DNA of 47,003 bases from Clostridiales bacterium (GTDB taxonomy: Bacteria; Bacillota; Clostridia; Christensenellales; Aristaeellaceae), in assembly GCA_015056155.1 (NCBI GenBank), contig SVGU01000013.1, forward strand, positions 1 through 47,003. The letters run 5' to 3'. Both the position numbers and the translations under genes were made by a program. The notes beneath the pieces were generated by a model. The model saw nothing but the letters and a program-made list of their open reading frames with translations. It was not told where the DNA came from and searched no databases. This document shows positions 8,560 through 15,894 of this stretch, in pieces. Positions within the stretch are counted from its first letter, which is position 1. Each line of letters starts with the position of its first letter.

Positions 8560-9342
8560 TCAGTCAGATGTCATACTTTCAAGTATATTACACCGATAGA
8601 ACGCCTTTTTCCCAATATTGGTCACATCCTCAGACATGGTTACAGTGGTGAGCTCATCGCAACCAGCACAGACACCTTCAGGAATAATCGTTATCCCTGC
8701 AGGGAAAGCGATATTTGTCAAGCAGTCACATTCGGTAAACGCGTAAGCGCCGATGGTCTGAACGGTGCTGGGGATGTTGATGCATTGGTTCGTGCAGCCT
8801 TCGAATGCACGGGTACCAATGGAAGTTACGCCCTCAGGCAGAACGACATGTGTGAGATCGCTCTTATTGGCAAATGCGTTTTTATCGATCATCGTCACAG
8901 GCTTACCTTCGATGGTTTGCGGCACCTTCACTTGGGTAGCTGTACCAGTGTAGCCCGTGATAATAAATTCGTTACCAGCACCTGTATCTGTCCACGTGAA
9001 ATCAGAGGTAGGTGTTTCCGGGATATCAGGCATCGTGGGGGCATTAGGGTTGTCTTCCTCTTTCATGTTGGCAAAGGGATGTTTGCTGATGTCAACCGTA
9101 CCAAAGCCCGCATCCAACGCTGTGGAAGCATCACCAAATCCCTGTGCCTGTACAGCCTGAGCAACGACGAAAATACCATACTTCTTACCCAGTGCAGCAA
9201 CGTCCTCATTGGTGGCGCTGGAATCCAGCAGCACCTGGCGCAGGCTTGCAGACGTGGTGTTGATGTCATCGCCGCCATTCGGGAGTACATTCTTATAAGT
9301 CGCCACTGCAACCACATAGTTGGTGTTGTTCTGGGACAGCAT
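8560..9342 (-). CDS. Small LRR (BspA-like) protein with unknown N-terminal domain
   Basis: The 260-residue protein has two parts. Residues 1 to about 110 form an unrecognised domain (MLSQNNTNYVVAVATYK start, then DINTTSASLRQVLLDSSATNEDVAALGKK in successive stretches) ending in a Pro/Thr-rich linker. Residues about 115-260 are LRR_5 repeats (VTSIGTRAFEGC, VQTIGAYAFTEC, VTNIGKKAFYRC). No signal peptide is seen, unlike the neighbouring large LRR protein, so it may stay inside the cell or leave by another route. The last repeat stops abruptly after CNILESMTSD, which may mean a truncated C-terminus. A good promoter precedes it and a purine-rich GGAAG lies before the start codon. Confidence 0.8.
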   Translation of the reverse strand: MLSQNNTNYVVAVATYKNVLPNGGDDINTTSASLRQVLLDSSATNEDVAALGKKYGIFVVAQAVQAQGFGDASTALDAGFGTVDISKHPFANMKEEDNPNAPTMPDIPETPTSDFTWTDTGAGNEFIITGYTGTATQVKVPQTIEGKPVTMIDKNAFANKSDLTHVVLPEGVTSIGTRAFEGCTNQCINIPSTVQTIGAYAFTECDCLTNIAFPAGITIIPEGVCAGCDELTTVTMSEDVTNIGKKAFYRCNILESMTSD

Positions 9343-9379
9343 TCGTAGGACTTCCTTTCTTGGGAATATCCCTCTTTAG

Positions 9380-9408
9380 AGTATAATACCATTTATTGCT
9401 TATTGCAA
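9380..9408 (-). promoter_or_regulatory. Promoter of the small LRR gene
   Basis: On the minus strand TTGCAA and TATACT are separated by 17 bases in the divergent region facing the XRE gene. Confidence 0.65.
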
Positions 9409-9538
9409 TGCCGACTGAACTATTTTGTCAAATAAAGAAAGTGTTTTCCTTACATAGTATAATGCTTTCCACTGTATTCCGCAAGTGCGCATACGCGGCC
9501 GCGCCATATTTTCTATCATTTCAATGAGGTGATAGAAG

Positions 9539-9784
9539 ATGACAACCGTAAAAGAAGCAGTAGCCGCACGCTTTCAGGAGATCATGAAGGGCCGCAACAT
9601 CAAAACTAACGAACTCGCCAACCGCAGCGGCGTCACGCCCTCCAGCGTGTATAGTATGCTTGACCCGCGCCGCAAAGAGGTTTCGGTCAATTTGGTGCAG
9701 AAACTCTGCGATGGCCTGGATATGACCTTGGGTGAGTTCTTCAGCGCGCCGGTGTTTGATGAATTGGAGCAGGAAATACAGTGA
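9539..9784 (+). CDS. Small XRE-family (Cro/CI) transcriptional regulator
   Basis: The 81-residue protein is essentially one helix-turn-helix domain: ARFQEIMKGRNIKTNELANRSGVTPSSVYSMLDPRR, with the recognition helix around residues 32-44, then VQKLCDGLDMTLGEFF closing the five-helix bundle. Such small Cro/CI proteins are DNA-binding dimers common in mobile elements. The ribosome-binding site GAGGTGAT lies within an inverted repeat CTATCA (9513-9518) / TGATAG (9530-9535), which would suit autoregulation. Divergent from the small LRR gene and convergent with the paired small genes; its targets are unknown. Confidence 0.9.
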   Translation: MTTVKEAVAARFQEIMKGRNIKTNELANRSGVTPSSVYSMLDPRRKEVSVNLVQKLCDGLDMTLGEFFSAPVFDELEQEIQ

Positions 9785-9791
9785 TAGAAAA

Positions 9792-9821
9792 TTGCCAGCG
9801 ATAGATTTTAGTCGCTGGCAA
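9792..9821 (-). terminator. Hairpin terminator between convergent genes
   Basis: TTGCCAGCGA and TCGCTGGCAA form a ten-pair stem. It is followed on the minus strand by TTTTC, so it mainly serves the minus-strand small-gene pair. The downstream small gene's stop codon lies in its loop. Confidence 0.7.
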
Positions 9822-10089
9822 AAATTGATTTATTACGAAATTCGTAATATAATATAAGTAATAAAAGGCGGAACCGCCCAATGTAATAAGTGTAGGTCAG
9901 GCCGTGATAGTGCTCCTGCTTGGCGTTCTTCTTGATCTGGCGCTGAACGACGGTGTAGGTGGGGTAGTCGCGGCGAACATGCTGAAGGTGCGCGTATTCA
10001 GGGCTCATGGTATTGTCAGCGAACTTGGCGAAAGTGCGATCCATCACGATCGTGCGGTCAGCATGGGAGACCTTCAGAACATTCTTCAT
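9808..10089 (-). CDS. Small protein of unknown function, paralog of its upstream neighbour
   Basis: The 93-residue reading frame has a good GGAGG and begins MKNVLKVSHADRTIVMDRTF. Residues 1 to about 68 align with the upstream gene's product (EYAHLQHVRRDYPTYTVV against EYAMLRQARLDFPNYKIVV; GLTYTYY against RLTYEFM). After that the similarity stops, and the tail (IGRFRLLLLILYYEFRNK) reads through the palindromic AT-rich region into a terminator loop. The C-terminal part therefore looks replaced or lost. No domain of known function is recognised. It is 15 bases from the upstream gene and surely co-transcribed with it. Confidence 0.6.
   Translation of the reverse strand: MKNVLKVSHADRTIVMDRTFAKFADNTMSPEYAHLQHVRRDYPTYTVVQRQIKKNAKQEHYHGLTYTYYIGRFRLLLLILYYEFRNKSIFASD
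9831..9849. promoter_or_regulatory. Perfect 19-base palindrome
   Basis: TATTACGAA-A-TTCGTAATA is perfectly symmetric around one base. It lies 47 bases after the XRE stop codon and inside the tail of the small gene. It has the form of a dimer-binding operator. It may be bound by the adjacent XRE protein, which is inference. Confidence 0.5.
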
Positions 10090-10104
10090 TTTCTTGTCCT
10101 CCTA

Positions 10105-10518
10105 TTAAGCGGTCTTGCGGGTCAGCAGTTCTTCGCGGTCATGATGGCACTGAAGGATCTCCGGGAAGACTTCAAGGAACCACCTCTTCACTTCCTGATA
10201 GGTCTTTGCCTTCAGCACCTGCGCCTCATCCTCATCGGAGGTTGCGGTCATCCGCTGGAAGACCTTCATCGTGGTCTGGCTCTCATCATCATGCTTGATG
10301 ATGTAGGCAGCCATGAACTCGTAGGTCAGTCTCTTGAAAACGGGCTTGCTCGTCTTCGAAGGCTTGCGAGCGACCACCACGATCTTGTAGTTGGGGAAGT
10401 CGAGGCGTGCCTGACGGAGCATCGCGTATTCATCCGAGCCGTAGCGGGCAGCTTTCTCGTAGAACTTCTTGGAAACTGCGAGGGAATGGGAGCGATCACA
10501 AATCTTGATTTCGGTCAT
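10105..10518 (-). CDS. Conserved small protein of unknown function
   Basis: The likely product has 137 residues from the ATG at 10518, chosen because AAGGA lies just upstream and similarity to the downstream paralog begins there; the frame itself is open further upstream. It begins MTEIKICDRSHSLAVSKKFYEKAARYGSDEYAMLRQARLDFPNYKIVVVARK, which I give in this order only to mark the basic, mixed alpha/beta character: residues 1-70 are shared with the neighbour, 70-137 are charged helices (TYQEVKRWFLEVFPEI). I think similar small proteins occur in mobile regions of gut clostridia, but no function is known to me. Confidence 0.65.
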   Translation of the reverse strand: MTEIKICDRSHSLAVSKKFYEKAARYGSDEYAMLRQARLDFPNYKIVVVARKPSKTSKPVFKRLTYEFMAAYIIKHDDESQTTMKVFQRMTATSDEDEAQVLKAKTYQEVKRWFLEVFPEILQCHHDREELLTRKTA

Positions 10519-10665
10519 GGTAATCCTTCTTTCCGGGCTCTTGGCCCTGTCGTTTATTTCTGAAGGGCTTGTGTCCTTCGTTGTGTCTATATAGTACAAC
10601 ATTTCAAAGATGAATCGGTCACATAAATAGCACGGAACAATTGTACTCGTTATAGACAAAAAGAA

Positions 10666-10698
10666 AACAGGGAGACAATTCAAAGTTGTTTCCCTGTT
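10666..10698 (-). terminator. Orphan hairpin with T-run on the minus strand
   Basis: AACAGGGA...ACAA pairs with TTGT...TCCCTGTT. The minus strand continues with a T-rich run (CTTTTTG). No minus-strand gene ends here, so it may be left from a lost gene. The rest of 10519-11001 holds only this and repeat B. Confidence 0.5.
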
Positions 10699-10866
10699 GT
10701 TGATAAGTTGTTGGAGAGCAATCATAAAGTTGTGCCGAAGTAGCATGAGAGTTGATAGAAACTTGCTTATCTATAAGCAAAAAACATATGACAACACATC
10801 AACTTCCAATGTCACAAAACGCTTCAAACGCAGTAATATCAAGGCTTTCAGCTACTCAGTGAGGCG

Positions 10867-10988
10867 GTTCGGGACCCAAAGATCGCGGGTTCGGATCCCG
10901 CCACTTCGACACGTGTGAAACCCTTGGATTTCCAGGGTTTTTCTGTTTTGATCGTTATGCTGTCCCAACTTTTGAGGGCAGTTTTTTG
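10867..10988 (+). repeat. Direct repeat B: second tRNA 3'-end copy plus terminator (att-like)
   Basis: This copy has TTCGGGA, a T-arm GCGGG-TTCGGAT-CCCGC and the same CACTTCGACACG. The following terminator (AACCCT...AGGGTT, T-run) and the second GGGCAG hairpin ending in six T are also shared with repeat A. Again no tRNA 5' half precedes it. It marks the right limit of the accessory block that starts at 3812. Confidence 0.75.
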
Positions 10989-11001
10989 AATGGAGGGCCG
11001 G

Positions 11002-11334
11002 ATGAAAAACTACTTTACACTTAAGCAATTCTCCCTGCTGTATGACCATTACGTATTCGTTGACGTGCCGGAGTATTATGCGGATCAGCTGTTCATCCGG
11101 CATCAGGTAACGGTCCGTTTTGGACGTGAATACCAGCATCCGGATCATCCGTATGTGGTCATCTTCTGTAAAGTCAGAAAACGGGACCGCAGCAGGTTTC
11201 TTTCTGCGTTGGATGAACTGAATCGAAAGATGCTCCTGTGCGGGTATCCCGGATATGAGAAATTCTGCGCATCCCTTCTCGCAAAAATGAACGCAAGGCT
11301 GCTCCGGAAAAAGAGGGGGATGCTGAAACGGTAA
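11002..11334 (+). CDS. Hypothetical protein, 110 residues
   Basis: I do not recognise the family. The start at 11002 is favoured over an in-frame ATG at 10990 because GGAGGG lies between them as ribosome-binding site. The protein begins MKNYFTLKQFSLLYDHYVFVDVPEYYADQ, mixed hydrophobic and aromatic, and ends in a basic tail (MNARLLRKKRGMLKR). No signal peptide or membrane segment is seen. It lies just right of repeat B, so it is either the first chromosomal gene after the accessory block or a remnant at its border. No promoter of its own is obvious. The 270 bases after it hold only the nagB promoter. Confidence 0.55.
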   Translation: MKNYFTLKQFSLLYDHYVFVDVPEYYADQLFIRHQVTVRFGREYQHPDHPYVVIFCKVRKRDRSRFLSALDELNRKMLLCGYPGYEKFCASLLAKMNARLLRKKRGMLKR

Positions 11335-11521
11335 TCCGGCAAGAGCGGCGTTCCCACTGCCCGGACCTGATGGATGTGAGCGCATGCATGGCGGCGGGAC
11401 ACATCCTGGGATCCAGGAAGCTGGTCTGCGAGTCGGATGTGTGAGGCATGCCGCGAGAGCCATATGCGGCGTTATGGCTCCGACAATGGATGGGATACAG
11501 GATACAAACAAAAAAGGGGAA

Positions 11522-11550
11522 TGGACAAACGCCGGGTGAACGTGTATAAT
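11522..11550 (+). promoter_or_regulatory. Promoter of second nagB
   Basis: TGGACA (11522-11527) and TATAAT (11545-11550) are 17 bases apart, the same arrangement as at 736-764. The bases TGGACAAACGC are identical in both. Confidence 0.8.
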
Positions 11551-11606
11551 AATCGGGTAGAGAATACGAAAGTTCGGTTCTCAGATTGATACAGGGGGAT
11601 GCCACT

Positions 11607-12392
11607 ATGAAGCTTATCATCAAAAATGACTATCAGGGCATGTCGGAATGGGCAGCCCGGCACATTGCGGATGCCATCAATGCCCACAAGGCGGACCGGC
11701 CCTTTGTTCTGGGCCTTCCCACGGGCTCCTCTCCTCTGGGCGTGTACAAGCGCCTGATCGAAATGAACAAGGCCGGCGAAGTGTCCTTCAAGAATGTCAT
11801 CACGTTCAATATGGATGAGTACATCGGCCTGCCCAAGGAGCATGACCAGAGCTACTGGTACTTCATGCATCACAATTTCTTCGACCATATCGACCTTCCG
11901 GCGGAGAATATCAACATGCTTGACGGCATGGCGGAGGATCCGGAGGCGGAATGCCAGCGGTATGAGGAGAAGATCGCGGCTTGCGGCGGCATCGACCTGT
12001 TCATGGGCGGCGCCGGCGTGGACGGCCACATCGCCTTCAACGAGCCCTTCACCTCCCTGACCTCCCGCACCGGCGTGCGCGCCCTGACCGAGGATACGCT
12101 GATCGCCAACTCCCGCTTCTTTGACAACGACCCCGACAAGGTGCCGAAGAAGGCGGTGTCGGTCGGCGTCGGCACGGTCTGCGACGCCCGTCAGGTGCTG
12201 CTGCTGATCAGCGGCCACAACAAGGCCCGCGCCCTGCGCCACTGCGTGGAGGGCGGCGTGAATCATGCCTGGACCATCTCCGCCCTGCAGCTGCATCCCG
12301 ATGGGATCATCGCCTGCGACGAGGCGGCCTGCGGCGAGCTGAAGGTGGATACCTACCGCTACTTCAAGGAAATCTACAAGAACGAAAAGTGA
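11607..12392 (+). CDS. nagB: Glucosamine-6-phosphate deaminase, copy 2
   Basis: The product has 261 residues, the same length as copy 1, with the same motifs ([30 protein letters not shown]) and roughly 95% identity by eye. Differences gather in the first 30 residues. The start at 11607 follows AGGGGGA; the in-frame ATG at 11586 is less likely. Third positions are richer in G and C than in copy 1, like the genes to the right, so this copy looks native. It is convergent with its own nagA. One of the two NagB enzymes may be redundant, or the copies may be expressed under different conditions. Confidence 0.97.
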   Translation: MKLIIKNDYQGMSEWAARHIADAINAHKADRPFVLGLPTGSSPLGVYKRLIEMNKAGEVSFKNVITFNMDEYIGLPKEHDQSYWYFMHHNFFDHIDLPAENINMLDGMAEDPEAECQRYEEKIAACGGIDLFMGGAGVDGHIAFNEPFTSLTSRTGVRALTEDTLIANSRFFDNDPDKVPKKAVSVGVGTVCDARQVLLLISGHNKARALRHCVEGGVNHAWTISALQLHPDGIIACDEAACGELKVDTYRYFKEIYKNEK

Positions 12393-12406
12393 TCGCAGAA
12401 CAGAAC

Positions 12407-12436
12407 ATCGCCCTCCGGAGCGTTCCGGAGGGCGAT
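12407..12436 (+). terminator. Terminator stem of second nagB, interrupted tail
   Basis: ATCGCCCTCCGGA and TCCGGAGGGCGAT form a 13-pair stem. Instead of a T-run only TT follows, then CAGTGTCTC, which resembles the end of the repeat elements at 42669 and 46809. Confidence 0.8.
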
Positions 12437-12438
12437 TT

Positions 12439-12605
12439 CAGTGTCTCTACAAAGTGCTTCAGGCACTTTGCCGAGATCTTGCACTTGCTGGTCGTTCGAG
12501 TTAAGGAAGCTTTTCCTGACGGAAAAGTGCGGAAATCGCCGCGCATGTCGCCGGTTTTCGCGCTAAAGCCGAAGGGCCTGCGAGCCCTCCGACGCCACTT
12601 GAGAT
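12439..12605. repeat. Diverged member of the terminator-associated hairpin element family
   Basis: It begins CAGTGTCTC directly after the nagB terminator stem. It carries a hairpin CAAAGTGC-TTCA-GGCACTTTG where the other copies have CGAAAAAGTGGC/GCCACTTTTTCG, then GCTTTTCC-TGAC-GGAAAAG, and ends with GGGCCTGCGA followed by GCCCTCCGACGCC. The last part matches the other copies (GGGCCAGCGG, GCCCTCCGACACC). Middle parts differ. It fills the gap between the convergent nagB and nagA. Confidence 0.5.
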
Positions 12606-12614
12606 TCGTTGTGT

Positions 12615-13682
12615 TTACAGTTCTTTGCCGGCCATGAAGACGCGGCGGGTGGCGTAATCCGCCGTGCAGACGAGGAAGTCCGCCACCTTGCCCGTTTCGA
12701 TGGAGCCGACCAGTGCGTCCTGGCCGATGGCGCAGGCGGGGTTGAAGCTGGCCGCGCGGACGGCGTCTTCCTCTGCGACGCCGAAGCGGATGGCGTTGAC
12801 CATGCAGTCGTACAGGTTGGTCGCGGAGCAGGCGATCGTGCCGTCGGCGAGCCGGGCGACGCCGTCCACCAGCCAGGCGTCCTGACCGCCCAAATCAAAT
12901 TTGCTGCCGTCGGGCATGCCGCAGCAGCGGCCGGAATCGGAGATCAGCACCATCCGCGCGCCGCCGAAGAGGCGGAAGGCGAAGCACACCATGGCAGGAT
13001 GTGCGTGGAGGCCGTCGCTGATCAGCTCTGCCCGGACATGGGGATTCTCCGCCGCTGCCGGGATGACGCCGGGGCTGCGGTGGTGGATGGCGGGCATGGC
13101 GTTGTACAGGTGGGTCAGGTGGGTGGCGCCGGCGTCGATGGCGGCTCTGGCGTGGTCATAATCGGAATCCGTGTGGGCGATGGAAACGGTGCACACGGTC
13201 CTGGCCTGCCGGACAAATTCCTCCGCGCCGGGCAGCTCCGGGGCGACGTCCACGATCCGGACCAGTCCGCCGCAGCCGTCCTGCAGCGCCATGAAGCCCT
13301 CGAAGTCCGGCTCCTTCAGGTAGTCGGGGTTCTGCGCGCCGCGCTTCTTGTAGGAGAAGTAGGGGCCCTCCATATGGATGCCGCGCAGGACGGACAGCCC
13401 GGCAGGCGTTTCGTCCGCCAGCCGCCGCGCGTTGGCGAAGGCCTTTGCCAGCACCTCGTAGGGCAGCGTCATGGACGCAGGGGCGAAGGAGGTCACGCCG
13501 ATGCGGGCGTAATAGGCGGCCATGGTGAGGAGCCCCTCATAATCGCCGTCGGAGAAGTCTGCGCCGGAGTTGCCGTGGCTGTGGACGTCGATCAGGCCCG
13601 GAATGACCGTCGCGCCCTGCAGATCGACCGCGTCCTCCGGCACCGCGTCCGGCAAAATCCGGCCGAACCTGCCGTCAACCAC
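12615..13682 (-). CDS. nagA: N-acetylglucosamine-6-phosphate deacetylase, copy 2 (start codon problem)
   Basis: From a GTG at 13682 the frame gives 355 residues, about 88% identical by eye to copy 1, with all active-site segments (GLIDVHSHGNSG, EGPYFS, THLYNAMP, ISDSGRCC). Homology extends upstream to 13745 (FYSNARIFCGDF matching FFKNARIFCSDF). The codon aligned with the ATG of copy 1 is CAT, although AAGGAG is in the right place before it, and no in-frame ATG, GTG or TTG lies there. The real start may be non-canonical, internal (losing 18 residues of the N-terminal sandwich), or hidden by a sequence error. The gene directly follows the aldose-epimerase gene on the same strand. Confidence 0.9.
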   Translation of the reverse strand: MVDGRFGRILPDAVPEDAVDLQGATVIPGLIDVHSHGNSGADFSDGDYEGLLTMAAYYARIGVTSFAPASMTLPYEVLAKAFANARRLADETPAGLSVLRGIHMEGPYFSYKKRGAQNPDYLKEPDFEGFMALQDGCGGLVRIVDVAPELPGAEEFVRQARTVCTVSIAHTDSDYDHARAAIDAGATHLTHLYNAMPAIHHRSPGVIPAAAENPHVRAELISDGLHAHPAMVCFAFRLFGGARMVLISDSGRCCGMPDGSKFDLGGQDAWLVDGVARLADGTIACSATNLYDCMVNAIRFGVAEEDAVRAASFNPACAIGQDALVGSIETGKVADFLVCTADYATRRVFMAGKEL

Positions 13683-13771
13683 TTCAAAGGCGCCATGATG
13701 GAAGGAAAAGTCTCCGCAGAAAATCCTGGCGTTGCTGTAAAAATGGCAATTCTCCTTCTGCTCCGCCGGCG

Positions 13772-14641
13772 TCAGCCGTGGAACGCGATGGTATAGGCGA
13801 TCTCCTGCTTTGCCCCGGCGTTCAGGGTCTGGATGTCCTTCTTCTGGTCGACCGTGCCGGTGAAGCCCTCGTCATCCGCCCGCCCGACCCAGGGCTCCAG
13901 GCAGATGAAGGGTCCCTGGGGATTGGCCCAGACCGCCAGCATGGGGAAGGCCTGGCACGTCAGGGTGACAAAGGGCGTGCCGTCCGGGCAGGCAAGGCCC
14001 ACGGACTGCACCTGATGATCCTCGAAGATCCATGTGTCCGGGATATCCGCCTGCCAGGAAGCGAAGCCGTCCCGGAGGGGCAGCGTCTTCCTCTGCGGCA
14101 GGATGTAGCCCGCGGCATTGGCGGACACATACTGCAGCTCCGCCTTCCCGGGGAAGGAGATCAGGCAGTCCTCCTTCCGCACGCCGGCCGGCGGCATAAA
14201 GCCGGGATGGCCGCCGATGGCAAAGAACATCGTTTCGTCGCCGAGGTTCTCGATCGTCCACTCGACGGCGAGCTCCTTCCCGGAAAGCCGGTGGCAGACG
14301 GTGAGCCGGAACTCGAAGGGGTAGATGTCCCTGGTCAGCGCGCTGGCGGTGAGGCAGTGGGTGACGGACACATCCGTCCTGTCAACGCAGGTGAATACCT
14401 GGTCCCGGGCAAAGCCGTGCTGGGTCTTCATGGCGTATTCCGTATCGCCGATGCGGTATTTGCCGTCCTTCACCTTGCCCACAAAGGGGAACAGGATGGG
14501 CGCATGCCGGTTCCATACGGCCGGATCGGCGTTCCAGATGTGCTCCCGCCCGGTCGTCTTGTTCCACACGCTGATCAGCTCGGCACCGGCGTCCGCCACG
14601 GTGACTCTCAGAAATTCGTTTTCCAGCAGATGATTGGCCAT
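13772..14641 (-). CDS. Aldose 1-epimerase family protein (LacX/GalM-like)
   Basis: The 289-residue cytosolic protein has the family's beta-sandwich signatures: WKNTTG-like WNKTTGREHIW at residues 37-47, FPFVGKV, the HGFAR motif with one catalytic His, GGHPGF with the second His, and LEPWVGRADDEG near the C-terminus with the expected Glu. Such enzymes interconvert alpha and beta anomers of free sugars, or of sugar 6-phosphates in related groups. The ATG at 14641 with GGAGA upstream is preferred to the ATG 33 bases further up. A strong promoter lies at 14701-14729. Its stop lies 26 bases before the nagA homology, so the two probably form an operon for amino-sugar handling. Confidence 0.9.
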   Translation of the reverse strand: MANHLLENEFLRVTVADAGAELISVWNKTTGREHIWNADPAVWNRHAPILFPFVGKVKDGKYRIGDTEYAMKTQHGFARDQVFTCVDRTDVSVTHCLTASALTRDIYPFEFRLTVCHRLSGKELAVEWTIENLGDETMFFAIGGHPGFMPPAGVRKEDCLISFPGKAELQYVSANAAGYILPQRKTLPLRDGFASWQADIPDTWIFEDHQVQSVGLACPDGTPFVTLTCQAFPMLAVWANPQGPFICLEPWVGRADDEGFTGTVDQKKDIQTLNAGAKQEIAYTIAFHG

Positions 14642-14700
14642 GATATATGTCTCCTTCCATGATGGATGGTTCATAACGCGGTTCGGAACCTGATAAAGCT

Positions 14701-14729
14701 ATTATAATATAGGACGCAGATGTAATCAA
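14701..14729 (-). promoter_or_regulatory. Promoter of the epimerase-nagA unit
   Basis: TTGATT and TATAAT on the minus strand, 17 bases apart. Confidence 0.75.
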
Positions 14730-14767
14730 GCATCCATTTGGCCGGATAGATGCGCTGTCCATGCGGC

Positions 14768-14797
14768 TTGACAAGGTTTTCGCGGATAACCTATAAT
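14768..14797 (+). promoter_or_regulatory. Promoter of the DUF1961 gene
   Basis: Consensus TTGACA and TATAAT with 18 bases between, divergent from the epimerase promoter. Confidence 0.75.
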
Positions 14798-14850
14798 GAA
14801 ACCATCGGCTGGTTTCAGCAGAATGAAAAACGGAAAGGTCAGGTTCGCAG

Positions 14851-15510
14851 ATGAGAAAGCTGATTTATGACAATCCGCTGGCGTGCGAAAAGGATGTCGA
14901 AGGGTTTGTTCTGGAGGGGCAGGCGAAGATCGCCTTTGAGGACGGCAGGATGCAGCTGATCAGCACCGCCGATCCGGAGCTGGGGCAGGCGGCGAATTAC
15001 GTATACTGGTGCCCGGAGACCTTCCCGGCGGATGTGGAGATCACCTGGGAATTCCAGCCGCTGAACGACGTCGGCCTGTGCATCTTCTTCTTCGCCGCCA
15101 TGGGCAGGAACGGGGAGGACATCTTCGATGAGCGCCTGGCGAAACGCAACGGCCCCTATGACCTGTATCACCACGGCGACATCAACGCCTTCCACATCTC
15201 CTATTACCGGCGGCGCTATCCGGAGGAGCGGGTGTTCCGCACCTGCAACCTGCGCAAGAGCTACGGCTTCCATCTGACGGCCATCGCCGGCGACCCCATT
15301 CCCGAGGCGGCCAGCGCGACCAGGGCTTATCAGATGAAGGTCGTCAAGAAGGCCAATGTCGTGGATTTCTTCATCGACGATCTGCATGTGCTGCACTATG
15401 AGGACGACGGCGAGACCTTCGGCGGCCTCCTGCAGGGCGGCAAGGTCGGCTTCCGCCAGATGAGCCCCATGGTCGGCGCATATGCCAGGCTGAAGGTGTA
15501 CGAGATCTGA
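14851..15510 (+). CDS. DUF1961 family protein (YesU-like)
   Basis: The 219-residue protein has the family's conserved stretches: YDNPLACEKDVEGF, NYVYWCPETFPADVEITWEF, YHHGDINAFHISYYRR, FRTCNLRKSYGFH, FFIDDLHVLHYEDDGETFGG and GKVGFRQMSPM. B. subtilis YesU belongs here, within its rhamnogalacturonan gene cluster; its fold is a galectin-like jelly roll, and its activity is not settled to my knowledge. No signal peptide is seen, so it should act in the cytosol on imported oligosaccharides. It is convergent with the YetA-like gene, which supports a joint role in rhamnogalacturonan I use. Confidence 0.88.
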   Translation: MRKLIYDNPLACEKDVEGFVLEGQAKIAFEDGRMQLISTADPELGQAANYVYWCPETFPADVEITWEFQPLNDVGLCIFFFAAMGRNGEDIFDERLAKRNGPYDLYHHGDINAFHISYYRRRYPEERVFRTCNLRKSYGFHLTAIAGDPIPEAASATRAYQMKVVKKANVVDFFIDDLHVLHYEDDGETFGGLLQGGKVGFRQMSPMVGAYARLKVYEI

Positions 15511-15557
15511 ACGGGATGAAAGCTGAATTGGGCTGTTAGCGGAATGTGCGGCTTTCC

Positions 15558-15663
15558 ACCTCATCAGTCGCTGCCAGCTTCCCCTCAAAGGGAAGCCAAG
15601 GAGGGCGGCGGCGAAGTCGGATGAGGCGGCAGCCGGCAGCCGTTTACGGCTGACTGGGGGAGT
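15558..15663. repeat. Decayed palindromic (MITE-like) intergenic element
   Basis: The ends ACCTCATCAGTC and GACTGGGGGAGT are imperfect inverted repeats. An inner hairpin GCTTCCC-CTCAA-GGGAAGC is present. The pattern resembles the CTCCCTCAGTC element at 26963. Confidence 0.45.
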
Positions 15664-15794
15664 ATGCGCAAGCCGCTCATGAAACAGCCTGCAAAGGAAC
15701 CGATCAGCAAGCAAACCACCGCCCCAAAAAACTGCCGGGACGAAGCATGCCCGATAGCAGCTCACCCCCCGATCAGCAGCCGTACCCCACTCTC

Positions 15795-15821
15795 AATTCC
15801 GAATTCCGAATTCCGAATTCC
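15795..15821. repeat. Short tandem repeat of AATTCCG
   Basis: Three exact 7-base units plus a partial fourth lie between the MITE-like element and the terminator. Confidence 0.7.
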
Positions 15822-15852
15822 AAATCCCCTTCCCCCCCGGTTGGAAAAGCAA

Positions 15853-15890
15853 GCGGGCACCCGGTGAAACATGCCGGATGCCCGCTTTTT
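15853..15890. terminator. Terminator between convergent YesU-like and YetA-like genes
   Basis: GCGGGCA..CCGG and CCGG..TGCCCGC form the stem, with five T on the plus strand and a weaker T-rich tail on the minus strand. Confidence 0.8.
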
Positions 15891-15894
15891 GTGC

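Noticed and set aside
15795..15821. CRISPR-like short repeats
   Set aside because: The units are 7 bases in direct tandem without spacers; a simple slippage repeat. No cas genes or CRISPR array elsewhere in the window.
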